In this document: one piece after another, positions 25,442 to 33,104 of the stretch | Numbering within the stretch: position 1 is the first letter of the stretch | Layout: each line of letters begins with the position of its first letter | DNA from: a virus | Virus record (IMG/VR): IMGVR_UViG_3300049433_000067 | Location: 1-56,247 of that record | Length of the DNA stretch: 56,247 nucleotides | Direction: 5' to 3' (one strand) | Notes under the pieces: model-generated | Database searches by the model: none | What the model was told of the DNA's origin: nothing | What the model saw: only the letters and a program-made list of their open reading frames with translations | Program-made: the position numbers and the translations under genes

Positions 25442-26691
25442 GCTTCCTCCCAGGGAAGTCGGCGCCCAGCAGACAGGCGCTTAGGCCATTCGCGTTGCGC
25501 CCGCGGCCCACGCCACGGGGTGAACAGGGACTCACGCATCACCTGCTGAATGTGGCGTTCCTCCGCTGTCGGCTTCCCGTCGAACGGGACGGGGTGCAGG
25601 CAGTAGCCGAACTCGGGCCACCGCTTCCACAGGGACGCACCGAAGGGACGTAGCAGGTTGCCGTGCGGGCCGTCGGAGTGGGGCGTGTGCGCCTCCGTGA
25701 CCAGGGCGGCACCGGAGATGGCACGCATCCGGTCCAACACCCCCGCCAACTTCCTAGCCGGGCCCTCGTCGTTGGGGTTGTCCTCATGCAGCTGGTAGAT
25801 GGGGCCGATCAGGATCAGGTCCGGCTTCACCCGTTCGATCTGCGCGTACCTCGCTGCTGCCTCGCGGGGGTCGAGCAGGTTCGTCGGCCCGAGTTGCTCG
25901 AGGATCAGCATCCCCGGCTTCGGTAGGTGCCCGATCTGGTCGAGGGTGTCGAGCAGCTTCGTGTACTCGTCCTGGTTGATCTCTTCCGGGTTCTCCGCGT
26001 CGAGCACCAGCACCCGGACGGAGGGGATGCCTTCGGGGCGGAACGGGTGCAGCCCGCCGGCGGCGCAGCACGCGATCTGCCGCAGCAGCGTCGACTTCCC
26101 GTACCCCTCCGGGGCGGTCAGGATGATCCGGTTCTTCCTCGCGAGCAGACCGGGGATGACGTACTCGGTGTCGTGCCTCTTGCGGCGCACGAAGTCCAGG
26201 ACGTCGACCTCGGTGACGTCGCTCGACTGCATCCGCTGAACGACACGCAGCTTCGCGATGATGCCCTCAGCGTGGGCCACCGGTTCGGGGGTGGTGGGCT
26301 GGTCATGCTCGGCGATGGCCCGGACCAGCGTCTGCCGCAACGCCCGCGCTGTGGCCGCTTCGATGATCAGACCGCAGTGGTAGGACACCGACTCGGCGTC
26401 GTGGGAGTACGGGCCCGTCGCGAGTGCCATCACCGCATCGGAGTGGTCCCGGCCCAGCTTCACCGCACGCGACCCGACCGCTGCGGGTTCGATCTTCGCC
26501 CGCGCCTCGTCCAAGCTGCGCATGATCGTCCACAGGTCCGCGTGGATTCCCCAGTACCAGTCGCCGTCGGACAGCACCCGGGCCGCCGCCCGGTAGGCGT
26601 CCTCGTTCCACATCGCAGCGGCGAGCACAGCCCGTTCCGACGTGACCGCCTGCGCCGGACGTACCTCGTCGACATCGTCGGGCATCGTCAC
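25438..26691 (-). CDS. DnaB-type replicative helicase with RepA-like ATPase core
   Basis: A 417-residue protein. Residues 14 to 125 resemble the DnaB N-terminal helical domain (SERAVLAAAMWNEDAYRAAA). Residues 180 to 370 form a RecA-fold ATPase: Walker A APEGYGKST (193 to 201), Walker B VLVLDAEN (226 to 233), then LTEAHTPHSD-like sensor residues (VTEAHTPHS). The core looks more like AAA_25/RepA than classical DnaB. It would load at or unwind the phage origin. It follows the helix-turn-helix initiator-like gene by a 4-base overlap, a common helicase/loader pairing. Confidence 0.82.
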   Translation of the reverse strand: MTMPDDVDEVRPAQAVTSERAVLAAAMWNEDAYRAAARVLSDGDWYWGIHADLWTIMRSLDEARAKIEPAAVGSRAVKLGRDHSDAVMALATGPYSHDAESVSYHCGLIIEAATARALRQTLVRAIAEHDQPTTPEPVAHAEGIIAKLRVVQRMQSSDVTEVDVLDFVRRKRHDTEYVIPGLLARKNRIILTAPEGYGKSTLLRQIACCAAGGLHPFRPEGIPSVRVLVLDAENPEEINQDEYTKLLDTLDQIGHLPKPGMLILEQLGPTNLLDPREAAARYAQIERVKPDLILIGPIYQLHEDNPNDEGPARKLAGVLDRMRAISGAALVTEAHTPHSDGPHGNLLRPFGASLWKRWPEFGYCLHPVPFDGKPTAEERHIQQVMRESLFTPWRGPRAQREWPKRLSAGRRLPWEEA

Positions 26692-27473
26692 GACGCATCA
26701 CCCGGCATCGAATGCATCCACGACGTGTTGTCGGCGGCGGCGCGCGGCCCAGCTACCTCATCGTCCCAGCGGCCCTGATGCAGCCACGTCGATGGATGCA
26801 CGGTGAACTTTGGGTCACCGTCTCGGACGCTCGACGCGTACCGGCGCATGCCTTCGAGCAGCACTGACGACGGGACGGCAGCCCGGATCGCGGCTTGGTA
26901 CTTCCGGAACGCGTCAGCCTTGGCGATCTTCTTCGGGCACATCATCCAGAACTCAGCGAAGCGGGAGTCGGCCGTGGACGTCGGCGCCTTCTCGGGCTTC
27001 GGCTTCGGACGGTCATCCGGAGCTTGCGACGTCTTTGAATGACTCTCTTTAAATGACTCTCCTTCTGCTCGGTCACCCTGACCTAGGGTGTCGGTCTCAC
27101 TGACCGGGGGGGTAGGTCCCTCAGACCCTGGCCCGGGTTCTGTAGGACCCCGGGGTCTCACAGACCCATGCTTGTTTCCTCGGCCGGAGTTGCTTCCAGC
27201 CAGCAGGACATATTCGTTGGTGATCCGCGCGTCGTTGTCGCCGATCCGCGACTCCCACGAGATGAAGCCGTGGTCCCGAAGCCACCGAAGTTGCCGCTTC
27301 ACGGTGCTCAACGACATGCCGAGAAGGTCCGCCAGACGCTTGTGCGACGGCCACGCCGACCGGTTCCCACCGACGTGGGAGGACAGCACCAGGTAGACGA
27401 GCTTGGCGTCGCGAGGGACTTCCGGGTCGTGAAGCATCGACCGCGGAATGGTGGCGAACCCCTGCTCGCTCAC
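26688..27473 (-). CDS. Replication initiator-like winged-helix protein
   Basis: A 261-residue protein from GTG at 27473 with an AAGGGAG ribosome-binding site. Residues 1 to 95 are a helix-turn-helix_36-type winged helix (FATIPRSMLHDPEVPRDAKL; LADLLGMSLSTVKRQLRWLR). A Pro/Gly/Ser-rich linker is followed by a C-terminal domain (FAEFWMMCPKKIAKADAFRK, then PSTWLHQGRWDDE), common in phage DnaT/DnaD-like proteins. It probably binds the origin and loads the helicase encoded next. The linker DNA may hold origin-like repeats; I could not define them. Confidence 0.8.
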   Translation of the reverse strand: MSEQGFATIPRSMLHDPEVPRDAKLVYLVLSSHVGGNRSAWPSHKRLADLLGMSLSTVKRQLRWLRDHGFISWESRIGDNDARITNEYVLLAGSNSGRGNKHGSVRPRGPTEPGPGSEGPTPPVSETDTLGQGDRAEGESFKESHSKTSQAPDDRPKPKPEKAPTSTADSRFAEFWMMCPKKIAKADAFRKYQAAIRAAVPSSVLLEGMRRYASSVRDGDPKFTVHPSTWLHQGRWDDEVAGPRAAADNTSWMHSMPGDAS

Positions 27474-27505
27474 AGCAGTTTGGCTCCCTTCTGGACCTGG
27501 CTCAT
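27470..27505 (-). CDS. Possible 11-residue bridging peptide
   Basis: An ATG at 27505 overlaps the upstream stop (ATGA), and an 11-codon frame ends in a TGA that overlaps the initiator GTG (GTGA). The peptide itself (MSQVQKGAKLL) has no recognisable function. It may couple translation across the short gap between the two genes. Confidence 0.3.
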   Translation of the reverse strand: MSQVQKGAKLL

Positions 27506-27687
27506 TCCGGTATCCCTTCTCGCAGCTCGTCGATGGTTGCTCCGAGCAGGGCCATCCGGGTGTCGTCGGCGTCGCTGCGGCAGTCTGGGCACCAGTGCCG
27601 ATGCCCCAGGATTGACAGGGCGAGCACGATCCGGGCGTTCGCCTGCCGGAACTCGTGGCGGGCTTCGACCTCGGCACCGGAGGTCAT
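27502..27687 (-). CDS. Hypothetical protein, 61 aa
   Basis: A helical protein with one CxxC (WCPDCRSDADD) and the sequence EVEARHEFRQANARIVLALS. It overlaps both neighbours by 4 bases. The single CxxC with His27 and His29 upstream could bind zinc. Unknown role. Confidence 0.55.
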   Translation of the reverse strand: MTSGAEVEARHEFRQANARIVLALSILGHRHWCPDCRSDADDTRMALLGATIDELREGIPE

Positions 27688-28253
27688 GACGGCACCTGCG
27701 GGGTTGAGACGCGGCGGCGTTTGGCTTCACCGGTCGGGACGGCGCCGAGCAGCTGCCCTTCGGTGCTGACGGCGAGGGTCCAGTCGTACGCCCACACTGC
27801 CCACCATTCGTGCGCGGCCGCGCCGTAGTGGGTTTGGCCGCCGGGGTGGGGTGTCCAGCCGCTGCAGTCGCAGCCGGGGTCGGGGCATTTCTTGCCGCGT
27901 TTCCCGTGGGTGATTTCGGGGCGTTCGGCGTAGGTGGCGAGCCGGCCGGCGACCATCGGGCAGGCCTGCTCGGCGTAGGTGGCGCACCACGGATGCAGCG
28001 GTGGTTCGGTGAAGTAGGTGTCCAGCTGGGTGGGTCCGCCGAGGAACACGACCGGGCGGAGCTTCAGCGGCTCGCCGCAGGTTTGGCAGATGCCTTGGGT
28101 CCAGGCCTGCATCCATTTGGTGTGGTGGGTGGTGCGGAAGTCGACGCCGCCGTCGGCGAGGGGGACGTTAACCCACGGTGCGACGAGGCCGCCGATGGTG
28201 GGGCGGTGGGCGAGCGTGACCGGGATCGGTGGCCGGACCTCGGGCTGGCTCAT
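27684..28253 (-). CDS. Zinc-site-rich protein, 189 aa
   Basis: Contains CQTCGEPLKLRPVVFLGG (about residue 56), CATYAEQACPMVAGRL and CPDPGCDCSGW, a repeated Cys pattern typical of a widespread but uncharacterised actinophage and actinobacterial protein. The HPWC and TTHHTKWMQ segments add possible His ligands. A two-zinc structural protein is likely. I do not know its role. Confidence 0.65.
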   Translation of the reverse strand: MSQPEVRPPIPVTLAHRPTIGGLVAPWVNVPLADGGVDFRTTHHTKWMQAWTQGICQTCGEPLKLRPVVFLGGPTQLDTYFTEPPLHPWCATYAEQACPMVAGRLATYAERPEITHGKRGKKCPDPGCDCSGWTPHPGGQTHYGAAAHEWWAVWAYDWTLAVSTEGQLLGAVPTGEAKRRRVSTPQVPS

Positions 28254-28609
28254 GTCGTCGCCCCTATGTGCTTCACGACGGGGTAGGAGATCTCTGCCCA
28301 GGTCTTCTCGCCGGGCTCTCCGAACCAGCGGCCGTCGACGGTCCGGACGTACAGGTCACCGGTCACGTGCTCCTCGACGACAGCGCCGATAAAAGTCGGC
28401 TCGCGGCGGGTCGGCACGAGCGACGGCCCCTCGATCAGGAGGCGTATCGGTGACGGGTCGTCGCACGGATACCATCCGGCTTCCTTCTGCCAACCGTGCT
28501 CAGCGGTCCACCGGTGAAGGCCGGCGGCGCTGCGGTAGATCACGCCTTCGACTGGGCGGGTGACGATCTGGTCCTGAATGGGCATCTCAGCCTCGCGCGA
28601 TTCGGTCAT
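28250..28609 (-). CDS. Hypothetical protein, 119 aa
   Basis: A beta-rich acidic protein (VEGVIYRSAAGLHRWTAEHG; DLYVRTVDGRWFGEPGEKTW). The repeated xxYRSxxGxxRW pattern suggests SH3-like or WW-like strands. No enzyme motif visible. Confidence 0.55.
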   Translation of the reverse strand: MTESREAEMPIQDQIVTRPVEGVIYRSAAGLHRWTAEHGWQKEAGWYPCDDPSPIRLLIEGPSLVPTRREPTFIGAVVEEHVTGDLYVRTVDGRWFGEPGEKTWAEISYPVVKHIGATT

Positions 28610-28818
28610 GCCGGCTCCTCGAATAGGTCAGGCTGCTGGTCGTCGATCTCCACCCGCTCCGCGAACCGGGCGAGCGCGTCCTCATCCCGTGCCGACCCGG
28701 CCGGATGCAGATCCGCGCAGGGGCATTCGCTGCGGCAGGTGCAGTAGTCGCCGGGCTGCCCGCACTGGGCGCAGTGGCCTGTGCGGTTGAACCAGGCGGT
28801 CGGGTCGACGGTCGTCAC
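28606..28818 (-). CDS. Small Cys-rich protein, 70 aa
   Basis: The N-terminal half has seven cysteines (CAQCGQPGDYCTCRSECPC), enough for one or two zinc sites; the C-terminal half is acidic and helical (DALARFAERVEIDDQQPDLF). GTG start overlapping the upstream stop. Probably a small zinc-binding regulator or accessory. Confidence 0.6.
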   Translation of the reverse strand: MTTVDPTAWFNRTGHCAQCGQPGDYCTCRSECPCADLHPAGSARDEDALARFAERVEIDDQQPDLFEEPA

Positions 28819-29093
28819 GATGTCCCCTCCGCTCGTCCGTGGCTGTCCCAGTCCTTCGGTCGCTGCGCCGTCCAGCACTTCAACGGACTGCCCATCTCGC
28901 GCGGCGGTACGCCTGCGTCCCAGCAGCGCCCACGATGGCCGACAGCGCGGAAGCAGGCGTGGCCGAACATGCAGGCACAGGACGGCGGCCCCCAACCCCA
29001 CAGGCAGCGCGGGTCGTCGGCTAGCCGGTAGTCGTTGACGGCGGGGTCGTACCTGCTCGCTGCTGCGTCTTGATCGTTCTTGCCGGCCGTCAT
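28815..29093 (-). CDS. Hypothetical Cys-rich protein, 92 aa
   Basis: The ATG at 29093 overlaps the methyltransferase stop. CLWGWGPPSCACMFGHACFR and GRCWDAGVPP give a Cys cluster in the middle; the remainder is polar. Unknown function. Confidence 0.5.
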   Translation of the reverse strand: MTAGKNDQDAAASRYDPAVNDYRLADDPRCLWGWGPPSCACMFGHACFRAVGHRGRCWDAGVPPREMGSPLKCWTAQRPKDWDSHGRAEGTS

Positions 29094-29686
29094 GAAACAG
29101 CCCCCCAAATCAACAGGCAGCAGCCGAACGGAGGCCGCTCTTTGGGGCCGATCTCCGTTTGGCCCTTGCGTAGGAACCGCATCCGGCCGGGTAGGAACTC
29201 GACGCCGAACTCAGGCCACCGGCCGCGGCATGCCGGCTCGACTAGGTCTTGCCACCACGCCTGCTCGGTGCGGTTCGCGGGCAGTAGCATCACGATCAGC
29301 TCGGCGCGCTCGTTGTTCCACGCGTACCACGCCTTCTCGAGCCATGGCCGGATGTTGCTGTAGGGCGGGTTGCACCAGACGCGTTCGCCGGCCCACGGCT
29401 GCGCTAGCCCGTCGTCCTCGATCGAGTAGAACCGCTCGCACTTCGCGTTGTGCGCAGCAGCAGCCACGTCCACCGTGAAGCCGAACCGCTCGTGCAGCGG
29501 GCCGAACTCCTCCGGTACGGTCGCCCGGTCGTCGATCTCGTCCGTCGCTGCCGCCCTGAATCGGGTCGTCTGCTTGGGGTGACCCACGCCAACTTGCAAT
29601 AGCAGGATCCCGGTCGCCTCCCGGGGTGGCAGCGCTGCCTCGTTGATCACGAGTCGCGCCTTCCCTGCTGGGGTTGGGTCACCCAT
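29090..29686 (-). CDS. Phage-type DNA N6-adenine methyltransferase (Dam-like)
   Basis: A 198-residue protein. ERFGFTVDVAAAAHNAKCER followed by WAGERVWCNPPYSNI is the signature of the phage_N6A_Met family: motif IV NPPY at about residues 106 to 109. It transfers methyl from SAM to adenine N6, probably protecting phage DNA from host restriction. The first 11 codons lie in a 40-bp repeat shared with the next gene, so this N terminus may have been acquired secondarily; the catalytic domain starts near residue 60. Confidence 0.88.
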   Translation of the reverse strand: MGDPTPAGKARLVINEAALPPREATGILLLQVGVGHPKQTTRFRAAATDEIDDRATVPEEFGPLHERFGFTVDVAAAAHNAKCERFYSIEDDGLAQPWAGERVWCNPPYSNIRPWLEKAWYAWNNERAELIVMLLPANRTEQAWWQDLVEPACRGRWPEFGVEFLPGRMRFLRKGQTEIGPKERPPFGCCLLIWGAVS

Positions 29687-29698
29687 CACGACACCGCC
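29659..29698. repeat. 40-bp direct repeat, left copy
   Basis: A perfect 40-base match to 30522 to 30561. It covers the last codons of one gene and the TGATG start and first codons of the Dam-like gene. The two copies bracket the D12 methyltransferase gene, as if that gene had been inserted or duplicated by recombination at gene junctions. Confidence 0.95.
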
Positions 29699-30549
29699 CC
29701 GAGATCAGCAGCGGAGAAGAGGTGCTCATCCCCGAGTGTCCGGTTAGACCAGAGGACTTCGGTTCGGTTGGCCCACGTGCCGCCCTGCCCGGTCGATGCG
29801 GCGAAGGTGTGCCTGTGCCAGTCCGCGTACAAGTCGGCGTCGTATAGGTCGGACGGGTACCCGGACAAGACGACCGCAGCCCGGGCCGCATGCAACGCGT
29901 CGGCGAGCTCGCGGTGCTCGGTCTCGGTGCGCATCTCGTGGACGTAGCCGTCCCAGCTGCGTGAGCGGGTGCCGCCGAGATAGGGCGGGTCGACGTACAG
30001 CAGCACATCCGGCTTGGCGCCGTAGGTACCGATCAGGTCCAACGCGGGCGCCGATTCCAGCGACACCGCCGATAGCCGCTCAGCGGCCGGGAGCATCCGC
30101 TCGAGATAGCCCAGGAGATAGTCCGGCATCGACGTGCCGCCGGCGGGCTGGACGTAATGCCGCCACCCAGTGCGGCGGCGTGTGCCCGCCCGGCCTTGCG
30201 TCAGTTGCACCCAGACGCGGCGCGCTACCTCGAGCTCAGCGCAGTCGTCGAGGTCGTAGGCGCCGTGGTGCTCGGCCCGGGAGTGCGGGGTCAGAGCGCA
30301 CACGCGGGCGAGCTCGGCGGGCTGCTCGCGCAGCACCCGCCAGAACGTCATCAGGTGCCCGTCGAGGTCGTTGACGGTCTCCATCGCGCTCGCCGGCTTG
30401 GCCAGCAGCACCGCGAGCGAACCGCAGTACGGCTCGACGTAGTGGGCATGCTTCGGGAGTAGCGCTGCGATCATCGGCGCCGCTGTCGTCTTCCCACCGA
30501 AATACGAGATCGGCGGCTTCACCTTCCCTGCTGGGGTTGGGTCACCCAT
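29686..30549 (-). CDS. D12-class DNA adenine-N6 methyltransferase
   Basis: A 287-residue protein. FGGK (17 to 20) is motif X, VEPYCGSLAVLL (about 38 to 49) motif I for SAM, NDLDGHLMTFWRVLR the following helix, and VDPPY (186 to 190) catalytic motif IV. The order matches the MethyltransfD12/Dam family of alpha-type enzymes. The expected length is 250 to 300, so it appears complete. Target sequence cannot be read from the protein. It starts one base inside the upstream stop and lies between two 40-bp repeats. Confidence 0.92.
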   Translation of the reverse strand: MGDPTPAGKVKPPISYFGGKTTAAPMIAALLPKHAHYVEPYCGSLAVLLAKPASAMETVNDLDGHLMTFWRVLREQPAELARVCALTPHSRAEHHGAYDLDDCAELEVARRVWVQLTQGRAGTRRRTGWRHYVQPAGGTSMPDYLLGYLERMLPAAERLSAVSLESAPALDLIGTYGAKPDVLLYVDPPYLGGTRSRSWDGYVHEMRTETEHRELADALHAARAAVVLSGYPSDLYDADLYADWHRHTFAASTGQGGTWANRTEVLWSNRTLGDEHLFSAADLGAVS

Positions 30550-30561
30550 CACGACACCGCC
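30522..30561. repeat. 40-bp direct repeat, right copy
   Basis: Identical to 29659 to 29698. It covers the end of the C5 methyltransferase gene and the start of the D12 gene. Confidence 0.95.
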
Positions 30562-31226
30562 AGCGCTAGATGATCAAGCAACTGCGCACCGACGAAGCGC
30601 GAATAGGCAGGCGGGATAGCTTCCGCGATCTCGTCGTTGGTGGCCCAGTCGATGCCCATCGCCGCAGGCCATTCATGCTTGCCGCCGGCGTTGCCGTACA
30701 CCTGCACCACCGTGGACAGTCGGTGCTCACCGTTCGGCCGCCAGCCCGTCCAGTACTTCGGCTCAGTGAACCGGCCGTGGGCACAGGCGACGCCCTCGAG
30801 GGGGACGCTGGACTCGAACAGTCGGTGCCTGCGGAGCGGCAGACCGAACGCCGTCCCGCACAGCCGTACCGGATCGATCAGAGCCAGGCGCGCGTCGGGC
30901 ACGTTCTCGATGACCCACGGCCGGTGCAGCAACCTGAGCGCATCGCGGACGCGGCCGATCAGCAGTGCGTGATCCACGCGCCGGCCCATCGCTCGGTTTT
31001 GCTTGGAGAGGTTCAGATACCCCTGGCATGGAGGGGATGCGTGGATCACGTCGGCCTCGCTGGCGAGGTCAAAGAGCGCGTCCCACCAGTCGCCCTGATG
31101 GAACTCGAACGGGTAGTTGGGTTGCGGCGCGATGTCCACCCCGACCACGTCGAACCCGGCCCGGTTGTAGCCAACTGCCGCCCCGCCGGCGCCGGCGAAC
31201 AGGTCAAGGAGTCTCGGCCGCGTCAT
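30549..31226 (-). CDS. DNA cytosine-C5 methyltransferase
   Basis: A 225-residue protein. DLFAGAGG (8 to 15) is motif I, SPPCQGY (64 to 70) contains the catalytic Cys67, ENVPDARL (107 to 114) is motif VI, and EAIPPAYSRFVG near the C terminus is motif X-like. It is short compared with bacterial enzymes (300 or more) because the target-recognition region is reduced, as in several actinophage methylases. It would methylate cytosine in a short site, giving protection from restriction. Confidence 0.9.
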   Translation of the reverse strand: MTRPRLLDLFAGAGGAAVGYNRAGFDVVGVDIAPQPNYPFEFHQGDWWDALFDLASEADVIHASPPCQGYLNLSKQNRAMGRRVDHALLIGRVRDALRLLHRPWVIENVPDARLALIDPVRLCGTAFGLPLRRHRLFESSVPLEGVACAHGRFTEPKYWTGWRPNGEHRLSTVVQVYGNAGGKHEWPAAMGIDWATNDEIAEAIPPAYSRFVGAQLLDHLALAVS

Positions 31227-31585
31227 GACTCCCCCACCGGGCCGGAGCGGGCAGCGTCAGGTGACAGACTCGGCTCGCCCCATTCGTGTTTACGGCAACC
31301 CGGCCACCACGCCCGCACGTCCGACGCCGCCGAATGAGACACGTGTGCGCCGTCGTCAATGACGCACTTCGGGTAGGAACGGTCGTGGTGACGCCACAAC
31401 TCCCGGAACCGGCAGTTACCGCAGCGGGCGTCCGGATGGTCGGCGAGCGGCGGACCCATGAGCGGATGCCGGCCGGCGTCGATAGCTGCGCGTTGCCGCA
31501 GCGTCCGCCGTCGGTCCGCTGACAGCCCCGGGTCACGCTCGGGATGGTCGATGCGGGGCACGTCGAAGTCGGGGAACAGACTCAT
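31223..31585 (-). CDS. Zinc-finger protein, 120 aa
   Basis: Residues 44 to 105 hold ARCGNCRFRELWRHHDRSYP, then KCVIDD, then WWPGCRKHEW: a CxxC pair plus Cys and His further on. This Cys pattern is typical of a small actinophage protein of unknown role. ATG at 31585 overlaps the upstream stop. Confidence 0.62.
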   Translation of the reverse strand: MSLFPDFDVPRIDHPERDPGLSADRRRTLRQRAAIDAGRHPLMGPPLADHPDARCGNCRFRELWRHHDRSYPKCVIDDGAHVSHSAASDVRAWWPGCRKHEWGEPSLSPDAARSGPVGES

Positions 31586-32040
31586 CCGGCCCTCCGCAGA
31601 GGTATCTCGTCGTCCTGACGGCTCAACTCGTCGAGCCGGTCCCGGACATCGCGGTACTGCTCGTAGGAGATGTCGAGTTCGGTCATGGTCCGCAGCACCG
31701 GCCACCGACGTGCGATGGCCTGTTCGACGCGGCGGCGTAACTCAGCTTCTGGTTGGGCGGTTCTGAATTGGGCGGTCATGGCTGGTCCTTCCCGATGCGA
31801 CGGCTGCCGTGTACCGGTACGCGGCAGGGCGTGCAGGTCGGTGGTGACGTCGCTGGCGGTGCCGGCGCTGGAGCCGCCGCGATGGTCGACGATGGTGTGG
31901 TCCTGGGTGGCGACGAGGTCGCCCCCGGGCCGGTCGCCGCGGCCGAAGCGGGTGATGGTGGGGCGGCACCAGCAATGCTCGAACTGTTCGTGCGCGGGCT
32001 GGCCGGGCAGGGCACGAGCGAAGATGTGGGTGGTGATCAC
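31582..32040 (-). CDS. Hypothetical protein, 152 aa (possible internal start at 31779)
   Basis: From a GTG overlapping the upstream stop the frame runs 152 codons. Residues 1 to 55 (HEQFEHCWCRPTITRFGRGD, TIVDHRGG) look like a genuine small domain. The C-terminal 65 residues form a helical unit (ELRRRVEQAIARRWPVL, YEQYRDVRDRLDELS) preceded by a strong GGAAGGA site and ATG at 31779. So either one protein or a full-length and a short form is made. Function unknown. Confidence 0.5.
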   Translation of the reverse strand: MITTHIFARALPGQPAHEQFEHCWCRPTITRFGRGDRPGGDLVATQDHTIVDHRGGSSAGTASDVTTDLHALPRTGTRQPSHREGPAMTAQFRTAQPEAELRRRVEQAIARRWPVLRTMTELDISYEQYRDVRDRLDELSRQDDEIPLRRAG

Positions 32041-32291
32041 GACACGCTCCGCTGCTGCGCTGTCCGGGCGTGCTCCGTGTGCGCGGCGAGCACATCCTCG
32101 ATCGGCGTCCCCGTCTCGATCTCACCGAGCGGCGCCCGCAGTGGGCAGCTGCGACGCGACCGGGACGTCGGCTGGCAGGTGCAGGACCAGTTCAGGTGCC
32201 GGCCGGGGCCGTACTGGATTCGGATCTGATGCGGCGCGGTCTCGTCGGCCAGCATGTGGCCCAGCCAGACGATAGGCTGCAAGTCGGTCAT
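32037..32291 (-). CDS. Hypothetical protein, 84 aa
   Basis: PIVWLGHMLADETAPHQIRI, then GRHLNWSCTCQP, and a basic SRSRRSC segment. The SCTC and downstream C could bind metal. IEDVLAAHTEHARTAQQR is a C-terminal helix. ATG overlaps the nuclease stop. Confidence 0.55.
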   Translation of the reverse strand: MTDLQPIVWLGHMLADETAPHQIRIQYGPGRHLNWSCTCQPTSRSRRSCPLRAPLGEIETGTPIEDVLAAHTEHARTAQQRSVS

Positions 32292-32677
32292 GCTGGCCTC
32301 CTGGCTGCTTGCCCGGCGGTGAGCACCGGGATGATCAGCGGCTCCCAGTCGTCCGGGCGCCACACGTCGAACAGTGCCGTGGCGCGCTCGCTGAGCCGGG
32401 CGGTGAAGCGCTGTTCGGACCAGTGCGGTTCGCCGCTGATCTGCCGCGCCCAGTCCGCCTGCTCAGGCGCCAGCCGGCCCTTCGGCCCTTTCAACTCGCG
32501 GAGAAGCACCACGCCGGCGCGCGCGAGCACGATGTCGGGGAATCCGATGTGGCCTTGGATGGCGGTGCGCCAGCCTGAGCGTGTCTTGGCCGGCCGGAAG
32601 TGGCAGACGGCCCACCGGTTCAGCTGGGCGAGCTTTATCGTCTGGTCGAGCAGCTCGGCCTCGTCGCGGGGGCTCAC
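32288..32677 (-). CDS. VRR-NUC domain nuclease
   Basis: A 129-residue protein of the PD-(D/E)XK superfamily. GWRTAIQGHIGFPDIVLARA followed by VVLLRELKGPKGRLAPEQAD shows the GxPDh strand with the catalytic Asp and the E-x-K motif, then the Gln helix. Stand-alone VRR-NUC proteins occur widely in phages and can act as structure-specific (Holliday junction) endonucleases. It lies in the recombination part of the early operon. Confidence 0.85.
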   Translation of the reverse strand: MSPRDEAELLDQTIKLAQLNRWAVCHFRPAKTRSGWRTAIQGHIGFPDIVLARAGVVLLRELKGPKGRLAPEQADWARQISGEPHWSEQRFTARLSERATALFDVWRPDDWEPLIIPVLTAGQAARRPA

Positions 32678-32946
32678 GCTGCCACCTGTTCGCGGCAGCA
32701 GATCCCGAACGTCGCCTCATGATCAGGCGAGTAGGCGGCGAGTTGGCCACGGTCGAGACGCCGGTTGCAGCCCTCGCAGTCGAGGCGCTCATCCAGCGGT
32801 AGCCACTTCAGCCGGGGCGCCGTCTCCTCGGTGGCCAGCTGCGGTTCGAACTCGGCCAGCAGCGGGCTGGGTGGGTTGTACGGCAGGCCCTTGCAGATGC
32901 TGCACTGGCCGGTGAGCATCTCGTGCTGGCAGCGGGTGGTGGTCAT
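32674..32946 (-). CDS. Two-zinc-motif small protein, 90 aa
   Basis: CQHEMLTGQCSICKG near the N terminus and CEGCNRRLDRGQ plus FGICCREQ near the C terminus give two Cys clusters. HEATFGICC suggests one ligand set is His/Cys. Starts overlapping the next gene (ATGA). Unknown function. Confidence 0.58.
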   Translation of the reverse strand: MTTTRCQHEMLTGQCSICKGLPYNPPSPLLAEFEPQLATEETAPRLKWLPLDERLDCEGCNRRLDRGQLAAYSPDHEATFGICCREQVAA

Positions 32947-33104
32947 GACTGGCCTCGGATCGCAGCGGTGATCACTTGCGCGGTCAGGTACAGCGCCTGC
33001 TGCTCGCTGAACCCAGCGGCGATGTACGCAAGGAAGACCTCGTGAGCCTGTGCCGCACCCTCGGCGAGCACGGTTATCGGGTCCTGCGGTGATGGCCCGG
33101 TCAT
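32943..33104 (-). CDS. Hypothetical protein, 53 aa
   Basis: A small helical protein (EGAAQAHEVFLAYIAAGFSE; QALYLTAQVITAAIRG) resembling tiny actinophage proteins of unknown role. ATG at 33104 with 4-base overlap to the HNH gene. A longer in-frame start upstream would run through the HNH gene. Confidence 0.55.
   Translation of the reverse strand: MTGPSPQDPITVLAEGAAQAHEVFLAYIAAGFSEQQALYLTAQVITAAIRGQS

Noticed and set aside
31776-32015. Alternative frame whose stop overlaps the internal ATG at 31779
   Set aside because: Although the ATGA overlap is tempting, the frame is low-complexity Ser/Pro/Ala; the overlapping frame has a more natural protein composition.
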